Shown here piece by piece: positions 44,586 through 54,530 of a stretch of 64,000 nucleotides of DNA. The notes under the pieces were generated by a model. The model ran no database searches, was not told where the DNA came from, and saw only the letters and a list, made by a program, of their open reading frames with translations. The position numbers were made by a program, and so were the translations under genes. This DNA comes from Epichloe hybrida (taxonomy: Eukaryota; Ascomycota; Sordariomycetes; Hypocreales; Clavicipitaceae): positions 7,254,001-7,318,000 of the forward strand of contig JAFEKR010000001.1 in assembly GCA_019022495.1 (NCBI GenBank). The letters are read 5' to 3'. The stretch's first letter is position 1. Each line of letters begins with the position of its first letter.

Positions 44586-47500
44586 GACGTCTTATCTTGT
44601 TCTTGTCGGACCGGGAAGGAGGGGGAGAGATGTTGGTCAAGAGTGCAATATGGCTGGCTGGCTGGTGGTCCGGTATCTTGTTTCTTGGCTAGAAGACGTG
44701 ACGAATAAGGAAGGGGCAGAAGGGAAGGGGGGAAGGGGGGAAGGGAGAAAAGCATAAATAGGGCTAGAATGTCTTTGAATCAGATAGCATGGGATTTCAT
44801 ATGAATGAATAAGAGAGAGGGGGCGATGGGATAGGTATGATACGGGGCTTTTGTAAATAGAATCGAAGCCAGGCTGGGTGGTGGTGGTCGCTCCCTCTCC
44901 ATCTCTTCTCCCCTCTCCCTCCTCCTCCTCCTCCTCCTCTAACCCCAGTAAGCCCACCTTGCTAGGCTGGGTTGGCGGCGGGGGAGAATATCTGGCGAAC
45001 GGGTCGTGGGGATGGGATGGGATGGGATGGGATGGTGGATGTGGCCGCTTCGTGGTATATTTTGGAGAGCCCTGCCGAGCTTAGCCTGGGGAAGGGGAAG
45101 GGGAAGGGGAAGGGGAAGGGGAAAGGGGGGCAACGGAGTCAGGACAAGAGAACAGCAGGTACGGATCCGTACGATGGAGTGAATGGCGTCGTTGAAGGGG
45201 TGAAGGAAGGTGTGGGCGCGCGGCTGGTGCGGCTGGTGCGGCTGGTGCGGCTGGTGAGATGGTGAAATGGTGATTTCCAGTAGCAGTCAGAATGGATGGC
45301 TGCGGAGCACGGAAAGGTTGGAAAAGCTGTCGTCTTGTCTACGCATTGATTTTTTTGCATTGTTGGGGTTTCGTTTGATTGGGGGCCAGGATGATCAAAA
45401 GACGACAAAATGGCCATGTTACTTGTTTCATGAGTCCGGAAGTCGTTCTCCGGTTCAAGATGAAACTAAAATCTGGTGGCATTTCCCAGCGAGTTATATA
45501 AAATCCCTCGTTGTGCTTCCGAAAAATCGATCCATCATCAGCCACAACCGAAACACGTCAAGTTCCTATTCCCCGCTTCTTCAAGCGTCATGCCTTGCCA
45601 AAATACCACCATTTGTGAACCCGTCACTGGCCCCCGTCACTGGCCGGTTCCCGCTGTTACCTGTCCCTGCACGGTAACCCGTACATATGTACATACAGAT
45701 ATCCATATCATGCATGTATACAGTATCCATGCGGGTGTACGGTGTACTCCGTGTTTCGGGGTGTCTCTACATTACGTCGTAGTGATGCGTCCGCAGTGCC
45801 GGGGTTGGGGGCTAGACCAGCTCTAATTATGGCGTGACAGTTACTCCGTATGCCGGGCTGGTGGTTCGTTGGGTGACGAAGGTGAAGGTTTTTTTTTTTT
45901 TTTTTTTCAATGTTTTCGTTTTTAATAGGTGCGAGCAACTGTGGTAATGTCAATACAACAAGTATCGAGTGCAAGCGGGAATCACCTTTGAGCCCCTCCT
46001 CCCCCTCCCCGTCTTTCCGTCCTGCCACTGCGGGGAACATTGAATCAGGCAGGGCAGGGCCTCCTTTCCTGCACAAAAAAGCATCGCAGGCTGGATTGGG
46101 TGCGGCCCACGCAGGTCGTCTACGCATGTACATGTACATAGGTACGCATGTAGGTACGCATGTAGTATGCCCGACGATGCTTTGGGAATGCTTTGGGGAT
46201 GCTTTGGGGATGTTGGTGCAGCCTTAGAAGAGGGCTACGGATTGCAAGGCCAGGAGCAGGATTCGCGGTCTGACGGACGAGCTTCGTTGAGATGCGGTGT
46301 GGGAACTGAAGAGGTCGGCGACGGCATGTTTTCAGTCGGGCATGGTGTAGTCCGTACTTTTCTTTCTTCTTGCTCGTCTTTTCCTTTGGAAGAAAATCAA
46401 AACGTCACATACTCCGTGATAATGTTACTACTCGCTTCATTACAAGGGATAAGGGATCAGGTGTTCGGGGAAAAGGCCACCATCATCAGCTTCTCCAATG
46501 ACTATCGTTTTACTGTCACGTACCGAATTATTTGACGCATGCTCTCCGTACTGTTGGGCCTTGAGGGAGCGCCTGGCGTCTGATTTGGTCGGCCGAGCAA
46601 GTGGCCGTGATAGGACATGCTGCCTTCAATTGGTTGGGCCGTGTTCCGATTTCGCCCAACTACACCCAGTCCGAACGGCCGGCACGTACTCCGTACAGAT
46701 CAATTGCTTGGTGAAGCTGATGAGAGTTCAGCTGGTTCCGAGGTTAATACAGAGTATAGGAGGTGATTCTGGCTTGACGATACTTACTCGGTCTTGGTGT
46801 GGAAGAGGGCCGCACTACCTCCCTTTACACTTTGGTGTTGTTGTCTTGACAAATGTTAGCATCCATCATCCATCTACCCAGAAAGAGCGGACGGAGCTGA
46901 TACCGTAGAACGCAATCATGAAGTAATCAGCGGTGGTGAATCGTGATACTGTTGTTTGCTGCCACAAATGGGAATGGGGTCGCAAGCTTGTGCGGTGCAT
47001 ATTATGTGCAGGTATGAGCATCGGAGACTGAAGAAAGTGCGAAGCCGCGCAAGTTGACGAGCAAACGGCACTGCGTTGCCTCGAGCCATTGTTGATCATC
47101 AAGCCAAGTGTGATGACGAGGCTGAGAGCTTGAAATAGAGTAGGTAGGGCAAGGTAATAGTCGCCTTGATCGTTTGAGTCCAGACTGCAAGTGCCAAGTG
47201 GCCTTGTCGGCGTTTGAGGCGCCGTATTGCCGCTGAGAGCGAGTGGGTATTGAGAGATAAGTGGGTGCTCACTGCTCAATGGCTGTTGGAGCATGCAAGG
47301 CAGCACTGCTGCTTGTTGGCAAGTTGTTGCTGTCCAGTCCTTGTCTCGCGACTGGACCAGGACCACACAGGGTCTGGCCGCCAAACCCTCAGGCCTTCCG
47401 CGCACTTAGCTCCGTGCCTCCGTCAACAACACCTCATCCCAGCTCCCAACTAGTGCTAATTCAACTTTCCCTCTCCGTCCTCGTTTTCGCTGTCTCCCCC

Positions 47501-47877
47501 AATCACCGTCACACTCGGGATTCAAGCTCGTCTAAAGGGCTCACTTTTTTTAATTTCTTCTTCCTCTCAACCCTCTGGCCACCATCTGGTCATCCTCCCG
47601 CACCCGAAACATTTGCGGGCACCGTCTCCTCTGGGTTATTCCGTCATATTCAGCCTTTTTTTTTTCCCTGTCTGCCTTTCCGCCATCAATCACCGCAGGG
47701 CGGGTTGCGCCACGACCATCTAGTTCATCAGCGAAACCTTCACAATCACTGTCGCGAAACACAACGGCCCGCCGCGTATGGTATCCTTGCATCCAAGTGC
47801 GCTTTCGTCCTTGACGACTTTCTCCGCTTGATACCTTGGTGACAACAGGCCCAGTCTGCCAGCGCCCATTCGACATC
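44586..47877. other. Long repeat-rich intergenic region
   Basis: About 3.3 kb with no supported gene. Simple repeats include CCT/TCC runs (44920-44940), GGGAT repeats (45010-45034), (GGGGAA)n (45087-45125) and four copies of GCTGGTGCG (45220-45255). A T-run (45889-45908) and GATGCTTTGG repeats (46173-46210) follow. Several TACTCCGTA motifs occur. The last 400 bp are pyrimidine-rich and are probably the leader of the Btz gene. A 179-codon minus-strand frame (46866-47405) shows no family features. Confidence 0.5.
45087..45130 (+). repeat. (GGGGAA)n G-rich tract
   Basis: Six consecutive G3-4 runs separated by AA, then a final G6, all on the plus strand. Four or more such runs satisfy the usual G-quadruplex pattern. 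It lies in the long gap between the 172-aa gene and the Btz gene. Confidence 0.75.
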
Positions 47878-50170
47878 ATGCCCGAGCCCCGTCGCAGAAG
47901 GATTGGCCATCGCCGCCGTGTTGAGGACGAAGGCGATGATGATGGCCGTACGGAAGCCCTCGATCTCGATGACGATTCCTTGACTGAGGGCTCCGTAACT
48001 GATGACGATGCTGGCCAAGACAGCGACACGAGCAATATCGATGAGGCATCACCGACTTCTCCACACGGCACCAAGCCATCAAAGGGCGCCGTTGCCAAAA
48101 GCTCATCAGCGAGGACATCGGGCAACGGCAAAGCCTCTGCGGCAAACGGCAATGCGAAGAAAGTATCGGATACTGAGATGATGCTGCACGGGTTGTCCAT
48201 CGATGACAAGACGACGCCACCACTGGAGATGCAGTTTGATGAAGTGGTTTTATCCCCGCCAAAGTCCCCCTCAGCTCCTGTCGTGGTCAGCTCGGCCTCT
48301 GCTATGAGGCAGCAGCCTGGCGTGCAGGTTGAACGTCGACGACAAGAACACGAGGATTACAAACGCCGGAGAGACGAAGATCCCGCCTTTGTGCCTAACA
48401 GGGGCTCCTTCTTCATGCATGATCATCGACACGCTGGGCCTGCCGGGAATGGCTTCAGACCTTTTGGCAGAGGAAGAGGCAGGGGTGGCCGGTTCGGCGT
48501 CGGCGGCCCCTTTGCCCCATTCAGGTATGTCATGATTTTCGGAGTCATGAGAGACTTTACTCCCAGGACTTGTCCAGATGAGGCTGGTTACTGCTGCATG
48601 GCCTGACGCTTGTACTGATTCTTGAGCTAGCCCCATGCCCCATCCTTCGGATCCGACCACGAATTCTCAATGGACGCACGACATGCACGACACTGTGGCC
48701 CAACCTGTCCCTCGTCGACCTCGACAGATGCCCGACCATGAAGGCCCTCCAAATGGCAATGGTTTCATCCCTACATGCGAGCCGAGCACCACACCCATCA
48801 ATCGTACATTGTCCACCGAAAAGCATATCGGCAACGCTCAATTCCGTGTGTGCTTGCCTGACATGAAGACTCCCTCGGTCTTCCCTGGCAATCCCGTGAA
48901 GCAATACACCAAGTTACCCGACCATCGACCCCCTCTTCGAAGAGACAAACCCGTCCGCATATCTTTACCCGACAACCCTCCACGATACATTTTTCCCGCC
49001 CCCGATCGATCCTTCACCTTCATCCCTCGGGCTTTGCGGCCCAATCAACAGCGCATGCGTGGTAAGCCCAGATCCAACTGGGGGTCAGTCGGAGGCTATT
49101 CGAGGAGGACTAGTGTTTTCGGCGGTAGCTACTACGGAAGTGCCTACACTCCCAGTATTGCTCTTAGTCGACGCTCATCCATCGTGCACGAGCGCGACTT
49201 CATGTTCTCGCCAACTGGATCTGTCATTTCTCGGCCCCCTTTGCCTGCCGACAATGCTCGACCCGTTGTCCGTTTGCCTCCGAGTGCCGTGCCTCAGCCT
49301 CCTATGCCTTCTCAGGGCCTAGTCCCGACATTAGAGCCCATGTCGGTGCCCATGTCAGGGCCAGTTCCTGCTCCTATCGCACAGGCCGAGCGAGCAACCG
49401 CAGCGACGGAGTCTTCCATCAATGAGCTTCCACAACCTCAGACACACCCTCTTCCACAGAAGCCTGCTATGCAAGAGAACAGGCCGAATTCGATACCGAT
49501 GCATCAGCCTCGCCCACAGAAGAACATTTCCGTGGCGGATATCGAATCGCCTGCAATGGCACAAGGCGCGGCGCCTCCGGCATTCCAGCAGGCCTTCCAC
49601 CAGCAAGTGCCCATTCAAGTGGCCACTGGATACGGCCAGAGCTCGCACTCGCGGCGACCATCGTACCAGCAATCGGCCGGCACACCCCTTTCGCACATCC
49701 CAGAAAGAGCAATTCACGCCGCTCCGTTCCAGCCCAGCACGTACGGCCAGGCTCCGTACTACGGTCAACAGGTGTACCAGAACCAACACCAGCAGGGCTA
49801 CTATTATCCTCCTGGATACTCTGCCCCCAACATGGCGCCATCCGCTCCGGCCCCTGGCTATATTCCTGGTGGCCAGCTCGCCGGTGTGCCAAACACTTTT
49901 GTTCCTCAGAGTCAGCCTGAGCAAGGACCCTCTGCTCAAGACCATGGGCACAACATCTCGAGCAGTTCAAACCTTGTAGCACAAGAAGTGAATGGCATGG
50001 TGTATTACTATGACGCTAGTCAGATTGCCCCTGTCAATTCCTTTCCGTCTTACTCGGCGCCACAAAACTATCAGCCTAGCGTCATGGGCATGGGAGGCAT
50101 GGTGACACCTAGTCCCGATGGATTCTACTACCCCCAACATGCACCCGGAATGGTATACTATCCGCAGTAG
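47878..50170 (+). CDS. Btz-domain (CASC3/Barentsz-like) protein
   Basis: Predicted 728-aa RNA-metabolism protein. Exons are 47878-48524 and 48631-50170 (106-nt intron, frame kept through a split Ser codon). The N-terminus is Arg-rich ('MPEPRRRRIGHRRRVED') then acidic. The Btz signature follows at about residues 165-190: 'DPAFVPNRGSFFMHDHRHAG', the segment that in animal CASC3 clamps eIF4A-III and RNA in the exon junction complex. An RG-rich patch ('FGRGRGRGGRFG') follows at once. Exon 2 encodes a long, low-complexity Pro/Gln/Tyr-rich region with many YY and PQ clusters, probably disordered and condensate-prone. It is the expected form of filamentous fungal homologues; whether it acts in an EJC there is not established by sequence. 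Confidence 0.85.
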
Positions 50171-51176
50171 GGCTGCGATCCCTTGGACTGCTTCCCTATG
50201 TTCTACACTCAACCTCTATTGCCTGAACTAATATCCACGCTGTAGCAAGGATTTTCCTTCTGTTGTTGTGTGATGGACGCATCTTTTTTCTGTTTCTTCT
50301 TTCTTAGCCGCGTACGGTTTTTTTTGTTTTTTTCAAATTTTCGTTGCTGCTTCTCTTTTCATGGGGTTTTGAAAGGTTTTTGGGTATCATCGTTGGGTTT
50401 TGTTGGAGCGTTGCACCAAAAAGAATTGTGGGTTTGCGGAGACTTTTATTTCTCTTGGAAACTGGGCTACCTTGACGGAAGAACGTCCTTGGCCATGCGC
50501 GATGCTGGTCTTGTGTTTTATTTGTTTCAAAGATGGTCATGGGCGATGGAGTGTCGTGCGTCTTCCGAACCAAAGTGTCCTCTTGGGGCCTCGAGCAGCG
50601 TTCATACGTTGGCGACAAGTAAGTTATTTTTCTGGACCTGGGCTTGGGAACGACAGAGGCTGTGTGGGATATAAACAAATGAGCGAAAGCCGTCGGTGCA
50701 GTTGCTCTGGCTGTCAGAATGGAGATGTTGAGTGTGATGGGATGTGTATGCTCACCCTCGTGTTGCGTTTTCTCGAGGTGAGGGCTGGCTGGATGTCACC
50801 TTTTTTTTGTTTTTTTTTTTGTTTTTTTTTTTTGTTTTTGGCACGAGCAGTTTATTACCTCATCATTATTTGAGCCGGAGTTGAGTTGTTTTGCTCTCTC
50901 TGCTTGCTTGTTTAGCTGTTCATGGCAGCGGCGTTAGTCTGGTGTTGGGAGCATTACATAGGAAACCTGAAATCCGATAGTCTTAAGCTTTCAGGGTTGT
51001 TTGACTTGCCAAATTTCACCTCGAGTGAATGATGTGGGCACAATTGTCAGAGTGGACCGACCGCTTCTATCAACGAAGACGATCAGATTACGTTAATAGG
51101 ACGACGTCGGTGTTATTTGTTAATTATTAACCCCTCTACCAGGCTGGGCGCTACCCTAGACGCAGCTGCGGCGATC
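50171..51176. other. 3' region of the Btz gene and spacer
   Basis: About 1 kb without a supported gene. Long T-tracts broken by single G (50318-50332, 50803-50837) occupy what is probably the 3' UTR and just beyond. Confidence 0.5.
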
Positions 51177-51437
51177 TACAGTCTAGCCCCTGAATGATTT
51201 TACACCAACTACAAGCCCCCCCCCCCCCCCCCCGCGGGGCAGCTACTATTACACGTAGCTATGAGTGGCTATAGTAAGTGAAGCTATTAGGGATGCTATA
51301 GGGGTATTTGTGCTAGTGAAAGATACTAAGTAATCCTAGTAAAATACACGTAATCTAAGGTATTCTTCACCTTACCTAGTGATTTATCATTAGCCTGCTG
51401 CCCTTGGTCATGTACCTCGTGTAAAATCATACAGGGT
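51177..51437. mobile_element. Inverted-repeat element A, copy 2
   Basis: Begins TACAGTCTAGCCCCTGAATG at 51177 and matches 10144-10265 over its first about 120 bp. The right end carries GTGTAAAATCATACAGGG (51419-51435) but lacks the final TTAGACTGTA seen at 35279-35289, so the right terminal repeat is truncated where repeat C starts. It contains an uninterrupted run of 18 C (51216-51233). It is non-coding. Confidence 0.65.
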
Positions 51438-51438
51438 T

Positions 51439-51526
51439 GCTAAAAGTACCTTGAATGGCAATGTTTTTGTTTACTAAAAACCCTTGTCAGTACGCAAGTG
51501 TAGCCTTATGGGCAGCAAAGAAATCT
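51439..51526 (+). repeat. Repeat C, copy 1
   Basis: About 88 bp from GCTAAAAGTACC to GCAGCAAAG, homologous to 53142-53227 in direct order; its 3' part recurs inverted at 52964-53001. The shared core is 'TACGCAAGTGTAG' with 'CTTAT.GGCA'. Differences from copy 2 are largely C/T and G/A changes. Confidence 0.65.
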
Positions 51527-51868
51527 GGGAAAAAGATTACATGGGCCGGTTTCTCCACACCAGGATGGGCCGCTTGTGGTCCGTCCTCTGCTAGCATCTA
51601 CAAGAGGGAGGTAGAAGATCCAAAGCATGTGGCTCCAAAGTGGTCTGAACTAGATGCATGATTCGTGGGGAATATAGTTCGTGACGGGGCGCTTCTCCCG
51701 AGGCCACATATGTGTTCTACAATAACTGGGGAAGAGAATATAGTGACTCGGGGAAGTCAGAGGATTTTGCAGGAAAGGGCTATTAGGTCGACCTTGGTTC
51801 CAGATGACGACAAATGCCCTGTTTGTGAGGGCGGCAAGGGAAAGACCAGGCAGGGCCTTGATTCATAA
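51455..51868 (+). other. Short open frames, doubtful gene fragment
   Basis: Two short frames: 51455-51661 (68 codons, starting inside repeat C) and 51665-51868 (67 codons, containing 'CPVCEGG'). They follow each other in different frames across a TGA. I recognise neither. They could be pieces of a decayed gene captured next to repeat C, or chance. Confidence 0.25.
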
Positions 51869-53141
51869 GGACGGGTTGCATTGCGGACGCCACGGTAGGG
51901 TCTGAAAGGATGCGCCAGGTTCGTTCCCATCGCCAGTGACGGCGATGCAGCGCATTCCGTAATCAGGTACGGAGTACTTTTGTTTCTGATTGCGCCCCGT
52001 AAGTACTGAAGTACTGATGATGACGTGGGCTTCGGCAGAGTTTTGAGCTGGCGCGGGCTGTGAGTGCGTCTGGTTTCTTTGATTATGATGTGTCATTGCG
52101 TCATTGCGGCTTGATGCCGAGTGGAGGTGAATGTTGGAGGCACATAAAGGGTGGAAATTCACGATATGTACATACATATTATTATATGTACGTCTCGGGT
52201 CGCTCAGTCGGGGGGACCACCGACCGACTGCAATTGGCAAGTGGTGGAGGGATCGTGCGTGTGCGGGTGATGATATTATCTCCTGGGTGCAGACGGGGAA
52301 GCTTCTACTTTTATTTGTTGGCGCCACCCCCACACTTGCCAGCCAGAACGCACACGGGTCTGTGGTCTGTATGACTCACGCCGTGATGGGATATACAGAT
52401 CGTGGACAGGCTCGATGACGGAGATCATTCAAGAGCAGGTGCAAGCGTTCAGATTGGCCTCGATCGACAGATCCACCCTGTCTCCGGAGATGCCCTGCCG
52501 CATATGCCTCTACACACGGACTATGTACTCCGTAGCTCTCTTGTCTGTTCACGTTTGCCTCATTGCGACAACCTTTTGTCTGCCTGGGTGGCCACGTTTG
52601 GGGACGGCGATTCTTGTCTCTCCAGAAGCTTCCTCGGTCATTAGCAAGCGGTTGATCCAAAATTGTTGAACAGAAGCAAGCTTTCGCGGGCGTGGGCATT
52701 GGGCCACCTCGCCGCCGCCACTGCAGCTGCTGGACGCCTTGCAGTCTCAGTATTTCATCGGGATTCGTACATAGTTAGCTCGCGCCCTGACCCATCCTGT
52801 GATGATCTGTAGCTGTGACACGCCTGATTACTATGTGTCTCGCTTGATGCCTCGTTTATCACATCAGAACAGGAGCAGGGAATGATTACCTTTCACTTGC
52901 CAGTCGACACTTGAGGCTACTTGACCTAGAAGCAAACACCCGGTAGCTTTTGGGATGTGCACTATCTCTTTGGTGCCCATAAGGCTACACTTGCGTACCG
53001 ACCCATTTTTGCTGGGTGGCAAAAGGGGAAAAGGGGGTGACCCGCGATGCACTTAATTATTGCGGGACGTGTACTCCGTAATATAGCTCTTTATAACTTA
53101 GATATTAATTAGTACTTATATTGCAATATAAATTAGTATAG
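51869..53141. other. Spacer between element A copy 2 and the transposon nest
   Basis: About 1.3 kb with ordinary composition until about 53050, then AT-rich. It holds TACTCCGTA-type motifs (51968, 52526, 53072) and an inverted piece of repeat C (52964-53001). No gene is supported. Confidence 0.45.
52964..53001 (-). repeat. Repeat C, inverted partial copy
   Basis: The reverse complement reads GTCGGTACGCAAGTGTAGCC then TTATGGGCA.CAAAGAGAT, matching the 3' halves of the direct copies at 51.5 and 53.2 kb. Confidence 0.65.
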
Positions 53142-53227
53142 GCTAGAAGTACCTTAAATAGCGATGTTTCTATTGGCTAATAGCCCTTATCGGTACGCAA
53201 GTGTAGGCTTATAGGCAGCAAAGAGAT
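53142..53227 (+). repeat. Repeat C, copy 2 (interrupted by the transposon nest)
   Basis: Direct copy of 51439-51526, ending in AGCAAAGAGATC where the B-family inverted-repeat element starts. In copy 1 the sequence continues past this point, so the nest appears to have landed within a copy of repeat C. Confidence 0.6.
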
Positions 53228-53373
53228 CTCCTTGAGCGTGCTACAGCTTATGGGTGAGTGGGGCCCCCGCAGCCCCCCTGCCACAAGGTCAGTGACCGCG
53301 TAAGCACGCGAAAGTGTGGTGTAGTAATTTATATAGGGAAAATTAGTAATATATTTATTATTAGCCTATTTAT

Positions 53374-54190
53374 TGTTAAAAATAAGACCTATTTTTAGCC
53401 CTTTCTAGTTAAAGGACCTTTCTATTACTAGCTTGCATTGCAAGCCTGACAGCTGCATTGCAGCTATTAACGGTCGCGAAGGTAGCTGTTAATAGCTACG
53501 TCGCAGCTGTCAACAGCTACGACCGACCGTGTGGATAACTAATCCAAATCAATTATTAATTATAGATTATTCAATTGCGTTATAGCTACAAGCGCAGCCA
53601 TAACCGCAGCGCCACTAGTAATTAGGTAAGCTAGGGTGACGTAAGTAAGTTACCCTATAGCTATCTTTAATAGCGATTTTCTCTTTAACTAGAGGTTGTA
53701 CAAAAGTCTTGCATATAGCAAATTAAAGCTAGAAGACAGGGCTTTTATTTTATGTAGGAATATTTTTTAGACAAAAATTTGGTATATATAGGTTGCTAGT
53801 TTGTATGGTGGTAAGTTGATTTTTTGGATTTTATATATAAATAAATTTTATAGAAAATAAAAAGTGGCCTATAAGACCTCTTTAGCGGTCTAGATTCACT
53901 AATATAGTTAGTAAGTATATAAGAGAAAGAAGATCTTTTTAATCTAGCTAGATAGCTAGGCCTCTTAATCTAACAGCCGCATTGCCTATATAACGTCACT
54001 AAAATCAATTCTATTAGTATATAAGATATTGTAAAAGTCATCTAGATTAAATTTAATTAGTTAATAACTGCTAAAACCTTCTATTGTGTTGCGTTAAATA
54101 AATATTTAACGTGGTGGTTTTACTAGTCCCTGACCGTAGAGCTACACCTGTATAGCTGTTGCTAGCTAGCAACTAGCTCCCTATATTTCA
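53374..54190 (+). repeat. 5' LTR of the copia element
   Basis: 817 bp, starts TGTTAAAAATAAGACC and ends CCCTATATTTCA. It aligns to the 3' LTR at 59715-60531; the differences compared are transitions. Confidence 0.9.
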
Positions 54191-54191
54191 A

Positions 54192-54206
54192 TAGGTTATG
54201 AGCCTA
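54192..54206 (+). other. Primer-binding site complementary to a tRNA-iMet anticodon arm
   Basis: Directly after the 5' LTR, GGTTATGAGCC (54194-54204) is the reverse complement of GGCTCATAACC, the anticodon loop and stem of initiator tRNA-Met (CAT anticodon). Copia of Drosophila and yeast Ty5 use such half-tRNA priming, instead of the usual tRNA 3' end. Confidence 0.7.
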
Positions 54207-54254
54207 GTCTATCACTATAAAATTCTTTCTAGTGCACTTTACGTATGGTTACAG

Positions 54255-54530
54255 AAGACTTCCCTTCTATAAAATAGGAAGGACCCGCGAGATAAAAGCT
54301 ATTCCCTTCTATAAAAAGGAATTATTGTAGTTATAGAAGACTTCCCTTCTATAAAACAGGAAGCGCACAAGTAATATAGAAGCTTTCCCTTCTATAAAAA
54401 GGAAGTTTAGCGAGGATAGAAGCTTTTCCCTTCTATAAAAAGGAAATTTAGCGCGGATAGAAGCTTTTCCCTTCTATAAAAAGGAATTTTAGTATGAATA
54501 GAAGACTTCCCTTCTATAAAATTAGAAGAT
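54255..54530 (+). repeat. Seven-copy minisatellite in the copia leader
   Basis: Seven copies of a roughly 35-50 bp unit, each holding TTCCCTTCTATAAAA followed in most by AGGAA, spaced through 54255-54530. The ends TTCC and GGAA of most units are complementary, so each can fold into a small hairpin in the RNA. It lies between the primer site and gag. Confidence 0.75.

Noticed and set aside
44920..45035. GGGAT/CCT repeats as an internal telomere-like array
   Set aside because: The unit does not match TTAGGG, and the array is short and interrupted.
46866..47405. 179-codon minus-strand frame as a gene
   Set aside because: No domain, no conserved segment, atypical composition and no splice logic; it lies in repeat-rich spacer DNA.
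54255..54530. Repeats as a CRISPR array
   Set aside because: This is a fungal retrotransposon leader; the spacers are short and similar to each other, and no cas genes are present.
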